Below are positions 46,661 to 57,576 of a stretch of DNA of 64,000 nucleotides, piece by piece. Origin of the DNA: Coenobita brevimanus. Lineage: Eukaryota > Arthropoda > Malacostraca > Decapoda > Coenobitidae. The notes under the pieces are model-generated. The model had not been told where the DNA came from, searched no databases, and worked only from the letters and a program-made list of their open reading frames with translations. Position numbers and translations under genes: made by a program. The stretch is from positions 29,788,023 through 29,852,022 of the forward strand of contig CM064632.1 in assembly GCA_032717465.1 (NCBI GenBank). Direction: 5' to 3'. How positions within the stretch are numbered: position 1 is the first letter of the stretch; each line of letters begins with the position of its first letter.

Positions 46661-46746
46661 GAGTATAATGGTGGGGTGTCTGGTGCTGGAGGCTGTGAAG
46701 TGGCCATACATCGTACCCTTTACTGGCCTTGGCCCTGGCACCAACT

Positions 46747-46766
46747 GAGAGAGAGAGAGAGAGAGG

Positions 46767-46799
<33 letters not shown>

Positions 46800-46881
46800 T
46801 ATTATAGTCCTACACTCCCTAGCGGCCACTCTTGACCACTGCTACTCTCTCTCTCTCTCTGTTTATATATATATATATATA
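46747..46881. repeat. (GA)n, (GT)n, (TC)n, (TA)n short microsatellites
   Basis: GA 46747-46765, GT 46768-46798, TC 46848-46861, TA 46863-46881. Confidence 0.93.
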
Positions 46882-47141
46882 ATACTGTACATATATATGG
46901 TACATGTATGCCCATCCATCCATCCATCATCCAGTCCTACATTGCCCCATGAGGAGCGTAGGAGCCCGGGGCTAGGCAGTTGGTCCCGACATTTAAGATG
47001 AGAGTGACCAGCCTCACTATCCATGAGCGGCATTACATGAGCAGTCAACCTCAATCACCCCTCGGAAGTAAATTTTCACCTGCTCAATCAGATTGGAGCG
47101 CAATAATTGCCGACTGACCACCAGGCGCCAAAATTTGGTTA

Positions 47142-47230
47142 TATGGTTACCACCCTCTGTTGGTAGAGAGTTGGCCTACAGTCCTAACGGACCCGGGTTC
47201 AAATCCCGCTGGGACAGGGAACAGTTTAAG
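47142..47230 (+). mobile_element. tRNA-like SINE head, family D
   Basis: TGTTGGTAGAGAGTTGG at 47159 and CGGGTTCAAATCCCGC at 47193 are A- and B-box-like with tRNA spacing. The B-box is near consensus. The 5' acceptor strand does not pair well and no anticodon stem is convincing, so I read it as a SINE and not a functional tRNA. Confidence 0.6.
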
Positions 47231-47492
47231 GATTTGAATTCAGGAAAATCAGACTTTACTCATTTACCAGAAGACCCGCCGACATGTCGTAAAAATACCC
47301 CCGCTAATACCAATACACCAGTCCTGTATGAGACAGCCCTAGCATGTATTCAGTATGGACGGTAGGTGTTAGCGCCGAAGTGGTGACATGTAAAGGTGTA
47401 CGGTACGTAGGAGGACTACTGGGCCTTGAAAGCAGGCTGTGAAGCCTATGCCCAGAGTCGGTCACATAAAAAAAAAAAAAAAACAGCGTGGT

Positions 47493-47523
47493 AAATGGTT
47501 TCCTGGTGTACAGGAAACCATTT
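47493..47523. repeat. perfect hairpin, 13-bp stem, 5-base loop
   Basis: AAATGGTTTCCTG and CAGGAAACCATTT flank GTGTA. Confidence 0.9.
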
Positions 47524-47545
47524 GGCTTGTCACTCAGTGTAGAGT

Positions 47546-47670
47546 CGCCCACATGCAGAAGGAAGAGGAAAGAACGAAGGAAAGAAAGACAGAAGAGGGA
47601 GTGTAAAGTTACCCGTAGGCAGAAGGATAAGGGAAGAATGAAGGAAAGGAAGACAGAAGAGGATGGTAGG
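47546..47670. repeat. two copies of a roughly 62-bp purine-rich repeat
   Basis: GCAGAAGGAAGAGGAAAGAA and GCAGAAGGATAAGGGAAGAA start the two copies. Each contains GAAGGAAAG(A/G)AAGACAGAAG. Confidence 0.8.
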
Positions 47671-47755
47671 AAAGAAGGATGGAGGAAAGGAAAGGGCAAA
47701 CACCCGACAGCAGCACTACATCGAGTGAGTGGATGGTGAGCGCCCCCACCTACCA

Positions 47756-47759
<4 letters not shown>

Positions 47760-47814
<55 letters not shown>
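47760..47814. repeat. (TA)n microsatellite
   Basis: Perfect TA repeat upstream of the RTE-like relic. Confidence 0.97.
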
Positions 47815-47815
<1 letters not shown>

Positions 47816-48221
47816 GGGCATGAGTCATGGTACAGTACAATTGCAACAGATCAGAAAGTATTAGGATTTGAGAATAAAATACTGAGAAGGATTCTTGGGG
47901 TAAATGGCAAAACAGAGTTACAAATGCAAGAGTATGGGATATTACGAGAGTGGAACCAGTTAATGAATATGTGAGACTGTCTCGCTGGAAGTGGCTGGGG
48001 CACATATACAGAAAAGAAGGTAGTTTAATACAGGATGTGCCAGAGTGGACTGCTAGAAGAAGAAGAGGTAGAGGTAGGCCGAGGAAACCTGGTTGAGGAC
48101 AATGAAACGAGAAGCAGGAGAGGAGTGTTGGTGGGACCTGAAGGAGATGGCAAGAGACAAATATTGGTGGAGAGAGTTCATTTAGGCCCTGTGCATCTCG
48201 TGGGGTGCCACAGGAAATGAT

Positions 48222-48224
<3 letters not shown>
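47815..48224 (+). pseudogene. RTE-like non-LTR retrotransposon 3' relic
   Basis: The first frame gives YGHESWYST, then VLGFENKILRRILG, then KTELQMQEYGILREWNQ. This matches the post-RT region of RTE/BovB-like polyproteins (YGSETW-type opening, then FERKILRRI). Further pieces in other frames are WLGHIYRK-like, a KKRGRGRPRKP basic patch near 48057-48095 and a WWREF-like end. At least two frameshifts are present. The relic ends GGAAATGATTGATATATA, running straight into an AT tract, and begins right after another AT tract. Confidence 0.7.
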
Positions 48225-48281
<57 letters not shown>

Positions 48282-48302
48282 GTGTGTGTGTGTGTGTGTG
48301 TA
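48225..48302. repeat. (AT)n(GT)n compound microsatellite
   Basis: AT 48225-48278, GT 48279-48302. Confidence 0.97.
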
Positions 48303-48309
48303 TACTGTA

Positions 48310-48626
48310 TATCCTCTTTCCATTTCAGTTTTCTTTCCACTTCATATTTTACAGTACTTGCATTTCCTCCCTCATCTTACACCTATTCTTCCTGACTCCT
48401 TCCTTCAGACTTTTTATTTCCTACTTTCCTCTCACAACCTCTCCTAAGCTTTCATTATCTGCCTCTTGTCTTCTCTTTTCCTCCCTTTTTTCCTCTGTCT
48501 TCCTCCATCTCTTCTTCTTTGCTCCGTTCTTTCCCTTGCTTTGTTACTTTCCTCCACTCCCATATTCTGCCTCTTTCCTTCTCCATTACCCCCTCCCGCT
48601 CAGTTTTATGCCTCACTTCATTTTGG

Positions 48627-48689
<63 letters not shown>

Positions 48690-48824
48690 TCTTGTGTCCC
48701 AATTTCCTTTAGTCAGGCGTCTGTCCCACTGCCATTGGTAGCCGTCCCTCACTAATTGATGGCCAGCTCTACAGCCTCACATATTCTCTCATCCCCTCTC
48801 TGTCTCTGGCGCGCCTCCCCCCCC

Positions 48825-48900
<76 letters not shown>
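48310..48900. repeat. polypyrimidine tract with (TCTG)n and (TC)n
   Basis: C/T-rich DNA. TCTG 48626-48653, TC 48652-48686 and TC 48823-48897. Confidence 0.9.
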
Positions 48901-48901
<1 letters not shown>

Positions 48902-49077
48902 TATCATCCTCCACATCATGATCGTCTTCAGCATTATCACAGTTAACACAATGATCAAAGTTACCGTCATTTATTTCACTTTATTAATAATGTTTGCACG
49001 TGTTCAGTGATATATTAACCCTAGTTGCACACATGAAGGTTGAAAATTAATGTGCCTTGTCGTCAGAGAACACACCT

Positions 49078-49680
49078 TCCCTTCAACCTCCTGCACACTT
49101 ACCTCTCCTTCAACGTCCTGCACACTTACCTCTCCTTCAACGTCCTGCACACTTACCTCTCCTTCAACGTCCTGCACACTCACCTCTCCTTCAACGTCCT
49201 GCACACTCACCTCTCCTTCAACCTCCTGCACACTTACCTCTCCTTCAACGTCCTGCACACTTACCTCTCCTTCAACGTCCTGCACACTCACCTCTCCTTC
49301 AACGTCCTGCACACTCACCTCTCCTTCAACGTCCTGCACACTCACCTCCCCTTACACGTCCTGCGCACTCACCTCCCCTTCAACCTCGTGCACACTCACC
49401 TCCCCTTCAACGTCTTACACACTCACCTCCCTTGCAACTTCCAGCACACTCACCTCCCCTTCAACCTCCTGTACACTCACTTCCCTTGCAACTTCCAGCA
49501 CGCTTACCTCCTCTTCAACCTCCTGCACACTCACCTCCTCTTCAACCTCCTGCACACTCACCTCCTCTTCAACCTCCTGCACACTCACTTCCCTTTCAAC
49601 TTCCAGCACAATCACCTCCCCTTCAACCTCCTGTACACTCTCTTTCCCTCTCAGCTTCCAGCACACTCACTTCCCACTAT
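49078..49680. repeat. 27-bp minisatellite, about 22 copies
   Basis: The unit is CTGCACACTTACCTCTCCTT followed by CAACGTC, with starts at 49091, 49118 and 49145. It is divisible by three and free of stops, so all three plus frames and one minus frame stay open. They give nonapeptide repeats (TSPSTSCTL, VSVQDVEGE). Units drift from about 49350 onward (CCTCCCC, TTCCAGC variants). Confidence 0.95.
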
Positions 49681-49814
49681 GATCTTAACCAGTGGGTGGC
49701 ACCGAAATCACTTCCACAAGTCCCTTCCAATGTCCTACCTAGCCTGTTGTTTGCGTCGCTACCCGTGATGTCACATCCACACTCACCCTTCAGCCAGCAG
49801 GACGACTAAGCAAG

Positions 49815-49817
<3 letters not shown>

Positions 49818-49854
<37 letters not shown>

Positions 49855-49895
49855 AGAGAGAGAGAAAGACAGACAGACAGACAGACAGAGAGAGA
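49818..49895. repeat. (CA)n, (GA)n, (GACA)n microsatellite
   Basis: CA 49818-49852, then GA and GACA units. Confidence 0.95.
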
Positions 49896-50214
49896 ATATT
49901 TAGCTAGTATCGATACTCAACAGACACGGTAGCTTGGAATCAGCGATAGGAACAACAGACTTTTAGATTAGGAGAAGTGTCTCTGAAACATCCAGAGAAG
50001 TAGGTCATCATTTAAACCATAGAAAATGTTCATGCCACCCCCTTCCCTCAACCCCTCTCTCCCTAACATTAGATCCACTTTCTGTCTCGCTTCACCTGTA
50101 GTGTTGTTGGGTTGCGAATAGGAAGATTGAAAGATGGATGCTTGGAATTAATGTTTATCAACTACGCTAGTGTTACTGGGGCAGAGAGTCAGTTTTTGCG
50201 AAGACACAGTTTCC

Positions 50215-50389
50215 CCCAAAATACGACACAGTGGTATCGAATTCACATGTAGGTTTCCTCAGTTGTACTGCTTGGTGAAGAAGGACAAGGAGAAACAAGC
50301 TTTGTCCAACAGTCTGACCGGCCGGAGAGTCGAACCTGAGAACTTGTAGTTGCGAGGTTGATAGCCACCGCTGCACCACCGGCTCCCCC
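50215..50389 (-). mobile_element. tRNA-derived SINE, family A, copy 2
   Basis: On the minus strand the head is GGGGGAGCCGGTGGTGCAGC, the B-box GGTTCGACTCTCC (50324-50336) is close to consensus, and the body has GTCAGACTGTTGGACAAAGC and TTCACCAAGCAG. It ends TGTCGTATTTTGGGGG. It aligns with the copy at 27841-28010 through head and body. Confidence 0.8.
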
Positions 50390-50657
50390 TGGGAATAGAG
50401 GAAGCGTCACAGTGGGGAAGGGAAGGTGGTACGGCGATGGGGGAGGAGGGAACACTGTAAATCCATTCAAGCCCCGAGAAGAAAGCCACTCTGGCCTCCC
50501 CTTTTCCCCGTCTGTCTTGGAATTGGGAGAGTGAGGGCTTTTTGGTGCCTGGGGGGGGGAGGGGGGCAGGCTAGAGCTGGATGGGATGGGGAGGTGAGAG
50601 GTGGCGGGTGTTGGTGAGGAATTTGCCTTGATGAACCCTGAAGATAATCAGAGAATA

Positions 50658-50661
<4 letters not shown>

Positions 50662-50714
<53 letters not shown>
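50662..50714. repeat. (GT)n(GA)n microsatellite
   Basis: GT then GA, the same order as at 11379 and 43231. Confidence 0.96.
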
Positions 50715-50715
<1 letters not shown>

Positions 50716-51178
50716 ACTAAAACTGAATTTCTATCGTTTTCTTAAATCTGCACACACAATAACTTCCCCTTGGTTTTGCATTACATATCACCTTGTCATT
50801 CTTATATCAGTGACGTCATATCTGTTCTTCTTTGTCCTTTATTTCCCACATTATTGCCCTAAGACGTTACACTCCTCATACACAAAGCACATAGTGTCTC
50901 TTTGATACGTCAAGCACTTTCTTTGTTAATAGAGGCCAACATTTTTAACCCACATGAGCAAACTGTTTTTTTTTTTTTTTTGTAATGTGTTCCGCAGGTT
51001 ACTTAAAAGTTTCTGTATGGCGTATGCATTTGTTTGTATGCATGTAACCATAAAGCTAAAGATTTCTTACCCAAAAATGGATAAGTTCATACAATATATT
51101 ATCGAAAAGATTCCTATGCAGTTTTAGTCTGATTTCAAGATCAAACCTGCACATATTTATGCCTGTCTTTATTTTATG
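50715..51178. other. no recognised feature
   Basis: AT-rich unique DNA with a T-run near 50966-50981. Confidence 0.4.
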
Positions 51179-51212
51179 TACTAATAATCTCTTTGTTCTT
51201 TGCAGGTAAGTA
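51179..51212 (+). promoter_or_regulatory. candidate recursive splice site (zero-length exon)
   Basis: TACTAAT (a branch-point match) at 51179-51185 is followed by the pyrimidine-rich CTCTTTGTTCTTTGCAG and, with no gap, GTAAGTAC. The juxtaposed acceptor AG (51204-51205) and donor GT (51206-51207) match the consensus for intron ratcheting points known from long Drosophila introns. Whether this window is inside a plus-strand intron cannot be seen from here. Confidence 0.4.
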
Positions 51213-52619
51213 CTGCTTTATTTAACTGTTGCTGGGTGTAACGATTGTATGTACTGAATTCATTTCATTTATTTATGTACTTGCTTGTTTATTTATTATT
51301 TACCCACATGCATCTGACCCATGTCCCCTAAAGAACATTGACCTTAAACGAACCCGAACCTCAAGCCAGTTCCGACCCCTAAGATTGTACCTGGATCCCC
51401 AGTCAGCTGGAAACCAACTTTAACGAAAATGAAATGCATTAGACCTCAGGGGAAACTATTTGCAGCTCATTTTTTTCGTCAAGAAGTTTTCCTCCGCTCC
51501 AGTATGGTCTCTCACAGGGAGGGCACCTTGTGTTACTACCTGCTGCCGTGTTTGTGCCGGGACTCGGAAACTGTAGCGCATGTCCTTGACTCTTATTTTT
51601 TATTCTGAGCATCAATTAGGGGATTTATGTTGGATAATACAGTGCCTCCAGCGTGAATATTTTAGATCCGAGAGAGTCGCTTGTGACAGCATTAATGAGG
51701 CATAAAACAGATAAATTTAGTTTACATCCGAGATCATTCGTGAGTGAAGGAGTATATATGGTAACGGTAGTTATGCCAAAGGTGATTTTAAACCGTACAT
51801 ACACCCATGTTGGTGGGACCATTTTGCCCAGCGACAGGTAGTATTAAGTTTAAATAGGTTCTAAGTAAAGAGCATTGTGCCTGATCTTACGTTTCTTTTT
51901 GTATGATATATCAGACTTTGGGCATCGACAAGACTTGTGACTCAGCAGTCCTCCTAAGCACAGTCAGTCATACTCGGTTTGTAACTACATGTGTAAAACG
52001 CATATATTTATTATCTTTCCTCCATGTTTTTCTCTTTCAGTAGTTTATTACTGCATTGTGAAGGAATTTGGTGTTAGTGTTAAGTTCGTCAACATGATGA
52101 CGCACTTTTGATTTTGTTGTTGTAAGGTGATTTTATTAAGAGTCGACGTCTGGTAGTGATCGAGTCAAACGAGGTGTTACGAGTATTTTGTGTGTTCTCT
52201 CCGTTTCTTGTTCTTGTGTCTTGCCCGACAATCTCTCCCACAAAGGAAACGGGCCATTCTTTCCACCGTCTGGCAGCCACAGCTTTCTTTTCCCAGCGGC
52301 TCTCTCTCGCCCTCGATATCTCACCACCACTGCTTCCTACTGCCACTGTCACCATTTATGTCTTCCTTCGTTACTCTGTCCGCCTACTCGCTCTTTCCCT
52401 GCACCTCCTTCCCACCTTCATTGTGTGTGTGTGCCATTATACTCGCTTCTCCGAGGGATTTGATCGTGTACAGCTTTCATGTTTCCTGTTATTCAAATAT
52501 AGATTACTACACTTTTTTTAAATCTTTATCATTGCTTCTCCTTTGCATTGTCATGATCTTAATCCTTGTCGTCGTCAACATCATCGGTATAATTATCATT
52601 TGCTTAGAATAATCCTGTT
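51213..52619. other. no recognised gene
   Basis: Unique-looking, AT-rich to mixed sequence. The 64-codon frame at 51229 and the 121- and 140-codon frames near 52156-52612 have no recognisable domain. Confidence 0.35.
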
Positions 52620-53690
52620 TGCGTTTATTGTCTCTCAGTCTTAGTCATCATCATCATATATCCTCCTCCTCCTCCTCCAGTAGTTTTACGTTTGTACCGC
52701 GGGGTAAATCTGTTAGTGTCCACAACAGCCTAAATTCCGTCTGTTCCACAGCCCATCTCTTCCACAACTCGTCTTTACCACAACTCGCCTCTACCACAGT
52801 TTTCTGTCTGTTACCTCAGCCCTTCTCGTCCCTAAAAACAGCCCTTATTTTTGTCTCCATCACAGCCCTTACCCGCCACATCCTAATATCTCTATGGTCG
52901 ACCTCCAGATCAGTCAGTCTCATTCGCTGCTCCAGTTTACAGATTTAACCTTGTGCCGTACCCATGTGCTTCGAGGAACTCCTATAAGTTCCTGCCACAA
53001 TCTCCTCCCTTTCCCACTACATCCATCCTCATCGCCACCACCACATCCTTGTTCTTCACCACAACCCCTCCCTTCTCCACCACAGCCTTGCCCTTCACCA
53101 TAGCCCACCCCATCTCCACCAAAGCCTTGTCCTTTACCACAGTCCTCCCCTTCACCACAGTCCTGTCTTTCACCTCAGCTCTCCCCTTCTCTACAGCTTT
53201 GCCCTTCTCCACCACACCTGTCACAAGCACAGTCCCTGCCGTTTCATACCACAACCTCTCTTGTCCTTAAAAACAGCCCTCTTTTTCTCCACCACAACCT
53301 AGCTACACCAAAGCCCTTTGTATCTTTTCTCCCGCCCCCTCATTTTCCTCTCCACTGCAGCCCTTTTTCGTTCCTGCCATAGCCCTTTTCTGCTCTACCT
53401 AGGCCCTAATTTTTCCCTTCCTTCCCTTTCCGTCGCCAACCACTGTTTTCGTTTTGTCACGACCACAGCCCTTGCCCAACGGAACCGTTCCCTGAATTCC
53501 ACTAATCGTGATGCTTATCATGCAGCCTCATCCCCCCCCCCCCGCCCTCCCCTGCCCCTGAGAGCCTTATCCCTGCGCCGCGGGGTAATCCTGTCCGTGC
53601 TGAGCCAGACAAGCCCAGGATCCTATTACCTTCACCCTCCACGCCTGTCTTCTTCCCCAACCCAATAAGCTCTTCTGCTTAGGTGGGTCG
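52620..53690. repeat. degenerate CCACAGCCCTT-type minisatellite in pyrimidine-rich DNA
   Basis: From about 52740 to 53480 variants of TCCACCACAGCCCTT(GCC) recur at roughly 20-30-bp steps. No coding support. Confidence 0.6.
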
Positions 53691-53701
53691 AAAAGAAGTA
53701 A

Positions 53702-53703
<2 letters not shown>

Positions 53704-53776
<73 letters not shown>
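53704..53776. repeat. (GT)n microsatellite
   Basis: Perfect GT repeat of about 36 units. Confidence 0.98.
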
Positions 53777-53779
<3 letters not shown>

Positions 53780-54350
53780 CAGACTGACTCAGTTTTTTCT
53801 CCGATATTAACGAAACTTGGTGGAAGGGTTGAGGAATAGCGTATAACCTAGTTAACCAGTTTTTTTTTTTTTTCGAAACAACAGGCTAAAGGTCAAGGTC
53901 ACAGGGTAGGTCAGACGGTGACCTAGCAAAATCAGCATTAACAGTTTTCATTCGACTTAGACCAAACAAGGAGAGTAAGGCAAGAATTAAGTGAGTCAGT
54001 TCTGGGAACAGTCAAAGGTCAAGGTCACAGGGCAAGGGCAGAGTTCCACCTCTGTTTGTGCTCCTTAACAAAATAACTCAAGCAGTTTTGCTCCGATTTG
54101 AACCAAAGTTTGTGGAAAGTTTGGATAAAAACAAGGATGAAGAGAATCGATTTTGAAATTAATTAGTCAAAGATCAGGTTGACAAAGAAAGATTAAAGGT
54201 CAAAGTCGCCGGACAGTCAACTCAGTTTTGATCAGACAATTTTGAACCAAGGTTGTCGGAAGGGTTAAGGATTAGGCAAGAATGATGTACTGTAATTCAG
54301 TTTTGAGAATAGTCTGTCGAAGGTCAAGGTCACAGGACAGACTCAAATAT
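53780..54350 (+). repeat. four degenerate units of about 130-165 bp with AGGTCAAGGTCA
   Basis: Each unit has TTTTGCTCCGATTTGAACCA-like text, a TGG(A)AAGGTTTGG-like part and ends (A)AAGGTCAAGGTCACAGG. The terminal word is at about 53886, 54012, 54199 (as AAAGGTCAAAGTCGC) and 54311. The word also ends the 157-bp repeat at 32.6 kb. Confidence 0.75.
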
Positions 54351-54489
54351 TCTGCCCTTAGTCCTGTTGATGGACGCGCCTGTGGCTCCCTGTGAGTGGT
54401 CCTTCCTGCATGTGGGTGTGTTCGTGCCGGCAGTTGTGCTTCTGTTCTGTTGTTGATTGTTGCATTTGTCGGTGGCCAAAAAGGCTGGC

Positions 54490-54575
54490 ATTTTTTTTTT
54501 TTTTTTTTTTTTACTAAAATTTATTTCCTTGTTTCACTGATTGTTCGTGTCAGTCTTTTTTTTTTTTTTTTTTTG
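54490..54575. repeat. two poly-T tracts
   Basis: T22 near 54491-54512 and T18 near 54557-54574, about 45 bp apart. They could mark minus-strand poly-A tails, but no element body is recognisable. Confidence 0.5.
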
Positions 54576-54854
54576 TGGGGGAGAGAGTAAGTGTTTGCGA
54601 GCCTGAGTTTTGTTATTTTCCTCGTATTTTTGTCGTTTACGGTAATACCTCGGCCGCGGCTGTTGTTGTTAGCACGGTAGAATAGCAACTGTTTTCAGTT
54701 CTCAGGAGTTGCAAAGGCTTTAGGAGAAATTGCAGTTATCAAGAATTTTGTAATGTTTTTATTGTTGCAGGTGTACAATGGGTAGTGAAGGTGGCGGACG
54801 GTTTTTGCAACTGGGATTATATCTAGCAGTTGAGGGCTTAGTGCGTGGTGATGA

Positions 54855-55560
54855 TGATGATGGTGGTGGTGGTGGTGATGGGGAGAGTGGTGGGGATCCT
54901 ATGAGTGTGGTAGATGGTGGTGATTGTGGTGGTGGTAGGTGGTTGTTGTTGTTGTTGGTGGTGGTGGTGTGTGGGATTGGTGGTGGTGGTGGTGTCTGGG
55001 ATTGGTGGTGGTGGTGGTGTCTGGGATTGGTGGTGGTGCTGGTGTCTGGGATTGGTGGTGGTGGTGGTGTCTGGGATTGATGGTGGTGGTGGTGTCTGGG
55101 ATTGGTGGTGGTGGTGGTGTCTGGGATTGGTGGGTGGTGGTGGTGTCTGAGCTTATTGTTGTTTTTGTGCTTGTGGTGGTGGGGATTGTGGTGGTGCTGG
55201 TGGTGGTGATTTTGATGGTACCCGTGATGAATATGGTGGTGGTAGTGATGGTGGTTGTGTGAAGGTACTTGTGATTAGTAGTTGTTGTGGTGACTGTTGT
55301 TGGTACTGTGGTGGTGGTGATTGGTGGATACTGGGATGGACGTTGTTTTTGTTGTTGTTGTTGTTATGATGGTGGTGGTGATGGTGGTGATTGTAGTGGT
55401 AATAGTGGTGATTAGTGGATGTTGTGATTGTGGTTTCTGTTTTTGTGGTGGTGGTGGTGGTTGTGATGATGGTGGTAATGGTGGATGTTGTGATTGTAGT
55501 TTCTGTATTTGTTGTGGTGGTGGTGGTGGTGGTGGTGGTGGTGGTCACTTGGCTTGGAGT
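54855..55560. repeat. (TGG)n-rich array containing a 25-bp tandem repeat
   Basis: CTGGGATTGGTGGTGGTGG-type units start at 54971, 54996, 55021, 55046, 55071, 55096 and 55121, exactly 25 bp apart. Because 25 is not a multiple of three, the Trp-, Gly- and Val-rich frames rotate. GGT arrays continue to about 55560. Confidence 0.92.
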
Positions 55561-55732
55561 TGTGGACGTGTCAGGTAGTGTAGCTTGAGACAGGTGGTAG
55601 CAGTTGTGGTGGGTGGAGAGGAGTTTTATGTATTGCACCTAAGCTTTTTCAGTGCTGACCAGAGTGCATTGCTGAACTTGCTTTTAACCAATGGGTTTTT
55701 GTTTCATACCTCGATTTAAAACAGTCTAAACA

Positions 55733-55734
<2 letters not shown>

Positions 55735-55790
<56 letters not shown>
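55735..55790. repeat. (GT)n microsatellite
   Basis: Perfect GT repeat. Confidence 0.98.
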
Positions 55791-55792
<2 letters not shown>

Positions 55793-57576
55793 CATGGAAA
55801 ATAAACAAAAGCAGTGATATTTGTTGAAAATGGTACGTAGACAGATTAAACGTGAAGCTTTGGTCATATGTTTAAGACATTTCTGTGGCATTCCACTTTG
55901 TGCCATCAGCGTATTCCACAACCTGTTTATGCACTTAGTAAAAATACTGGCATAAAATGAGATTGGTAAGGTTGACGGTAGAAAGTGAGTCATTTTGTAG
56001 TTTAACATGCGTATTAAAACTTCTGTTTTGAAAAAAAAATGGAGTAGCGTCTGACAACATCTCATTTTTCCCAAATAGTTATGACATACAACAATCAAGC
56101 AAATGCCCTACAAATAAAAAGGTTGTATGCTTAAGCCTTAAGTGGCAAAGTGGAGTGTTAAGTTTCTAATTTTTGAATGTCGTATTTGGAATGCCAGTGA
56201 TTATTAGGCATGGTTAGCCTGCATCCCGCTATAAAGGGTACAGTTAGCAGTTTACAGAAAGCTAAAATAATATGCCCCATCTTCGTCACCTACATTAGAA
56301 ATTATCAGCAAGAATTAGGGGCTTGCATTGAAGTTTAAACTTTCATTTCGGTGACGTCTCTTTTTTCATAATTTTTATTTATTCTTACGATTTCATACAT
56401 TTTGAGCGAATTTTTTCAATGAAGGGGTGAAGGAAGAATTTAACCTTTTCAGCCCCCTCTCCCCCCCAAAAAAAAATATTCTCATCGTTGGACTGAATTA
56501 TTTTTAAAGCAAGAATTGTATTAAAACCACGTCATCGGGTCGAAGGGGTTATAAGGTGTGAGTGACGAACGTGAGGGTAAATAATCTTTCATAGAGAGAT
56601 TTCCTTCGGATAAACAAAATCGCTTGACGTTAACCAAACATTAATTCACAGATGTACCCAAGTGTAGCCATGCCATGGACAGGAATAAAATGTTCAGTGT
56701 AACAAGCAGGCTAGATTAGCTTGGAAGGTGAGTTAAATGCAGGTACTTCTCCCAAAAAAGTATCAACCCCCTAAGGGTACGATGGTTGTGAAAATGAGCG
56801 AGTTCTGCAAACACACCTGTATCTATAAATCTGGTGCCTGAAAACATATACCACCCAGTATGTGATTTTTTTTTTTTTTTTTTTTTTTACGATTTTGCCC
56901 CATATCTCACAATGCTTCGGCCATGTTTCAGAATGATACGTGCCGTTAGAGAGCCGATGCTTTTTTGGGAGGGTGTACACAGAAGGGATGGACACTGTGA
57001 GGGGCATCTGAGTAGTGAGGGGAGGTGGAAATATGAGAGAGAGAGAGAGGGGGGGGGGTGTTTGGACGTCTTATTGTACCGGGTTTCTTATCTCTACTCT
57101 CTACAGACGATATTATTAACTTCGGACTTATCGGAAAAAAAAAATCCACTGAAGTGTTAACAAAAATTGAATGACGTCAGCAGGTGAGGGCAAGAATAAA
57201 CTTTAAATAACATCCTTGTGATAAAGAATTAACAGGCTACGTGGGAAATATAAAGAAAAAACAAAAGAAAAAAGAAAACGCTTTGAGTAAGTGTTTTATC
57301 TGTATTTGTAAGTGGGAGTGTTTGTTTATTTACATTTTCTTTCGTCCGAATTTAGGCTTATTAATTCACTTGTTACTCATGAACAATTCGTAACCTTCAC
57401 ACATCACCACATGGGCACTAATACCCACCGTCTTAATTGTGGTATGCAATGGATGTAAAACTCAAACCAGTGTTGTAATATTGTTTTTATTGTGGTCTGA
57501 GGGAACTAGTCCACACAACTTAAATACCAAAGTCGTGGTTGTGTGAAATTCCGTAAGTGTTTGTTATGAGGTACGG
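55791..57576. other. no gene; possible short inverted-end element at 56437-56552
   Basis: Unique AT-rich DNA. TTAACCTTTTCAGCC near 56437 and GGGTCGAAGGGGTTATAA near 56537 are near-inverted and recall the TTAA-ended element at 45259. A T-run lies at 56868-56888, and a short GA plus G-run near 57035-57059. Confidence 0.3.

Noticed and set aside
45390..46829. Asp/Glu/Asn-rich or His/Thr/Ile-rich proteins
   Set aside because: Products of the GATGGTGAAAATGA-type arrays on both strands. The many overlapping frames point to composition only.
47159..47215. Functional tRNA gene
   Set aside because: A- and B-box-like motifs are present, but the acceptor and anticodon stems do not pair convincingly. 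A SINE head fits better.
49057..49809. A 250-codon plus-strand frame with Pro/His/Leu repeats as a gene
   Set aside because: It overlays the 27-bp minisatellite, with parallel open frames in the other phases and on the minus strand. No start context, splice signals or domain is seen.
54767..54830. Acceptor (TTGTTGCAG) followed by ATG as a first coding exon near 54778
   Set aside because: The frame soon enters the TGG array and becomes pure Gly/Trp/Val. There is no downstream donor or domain to support it.
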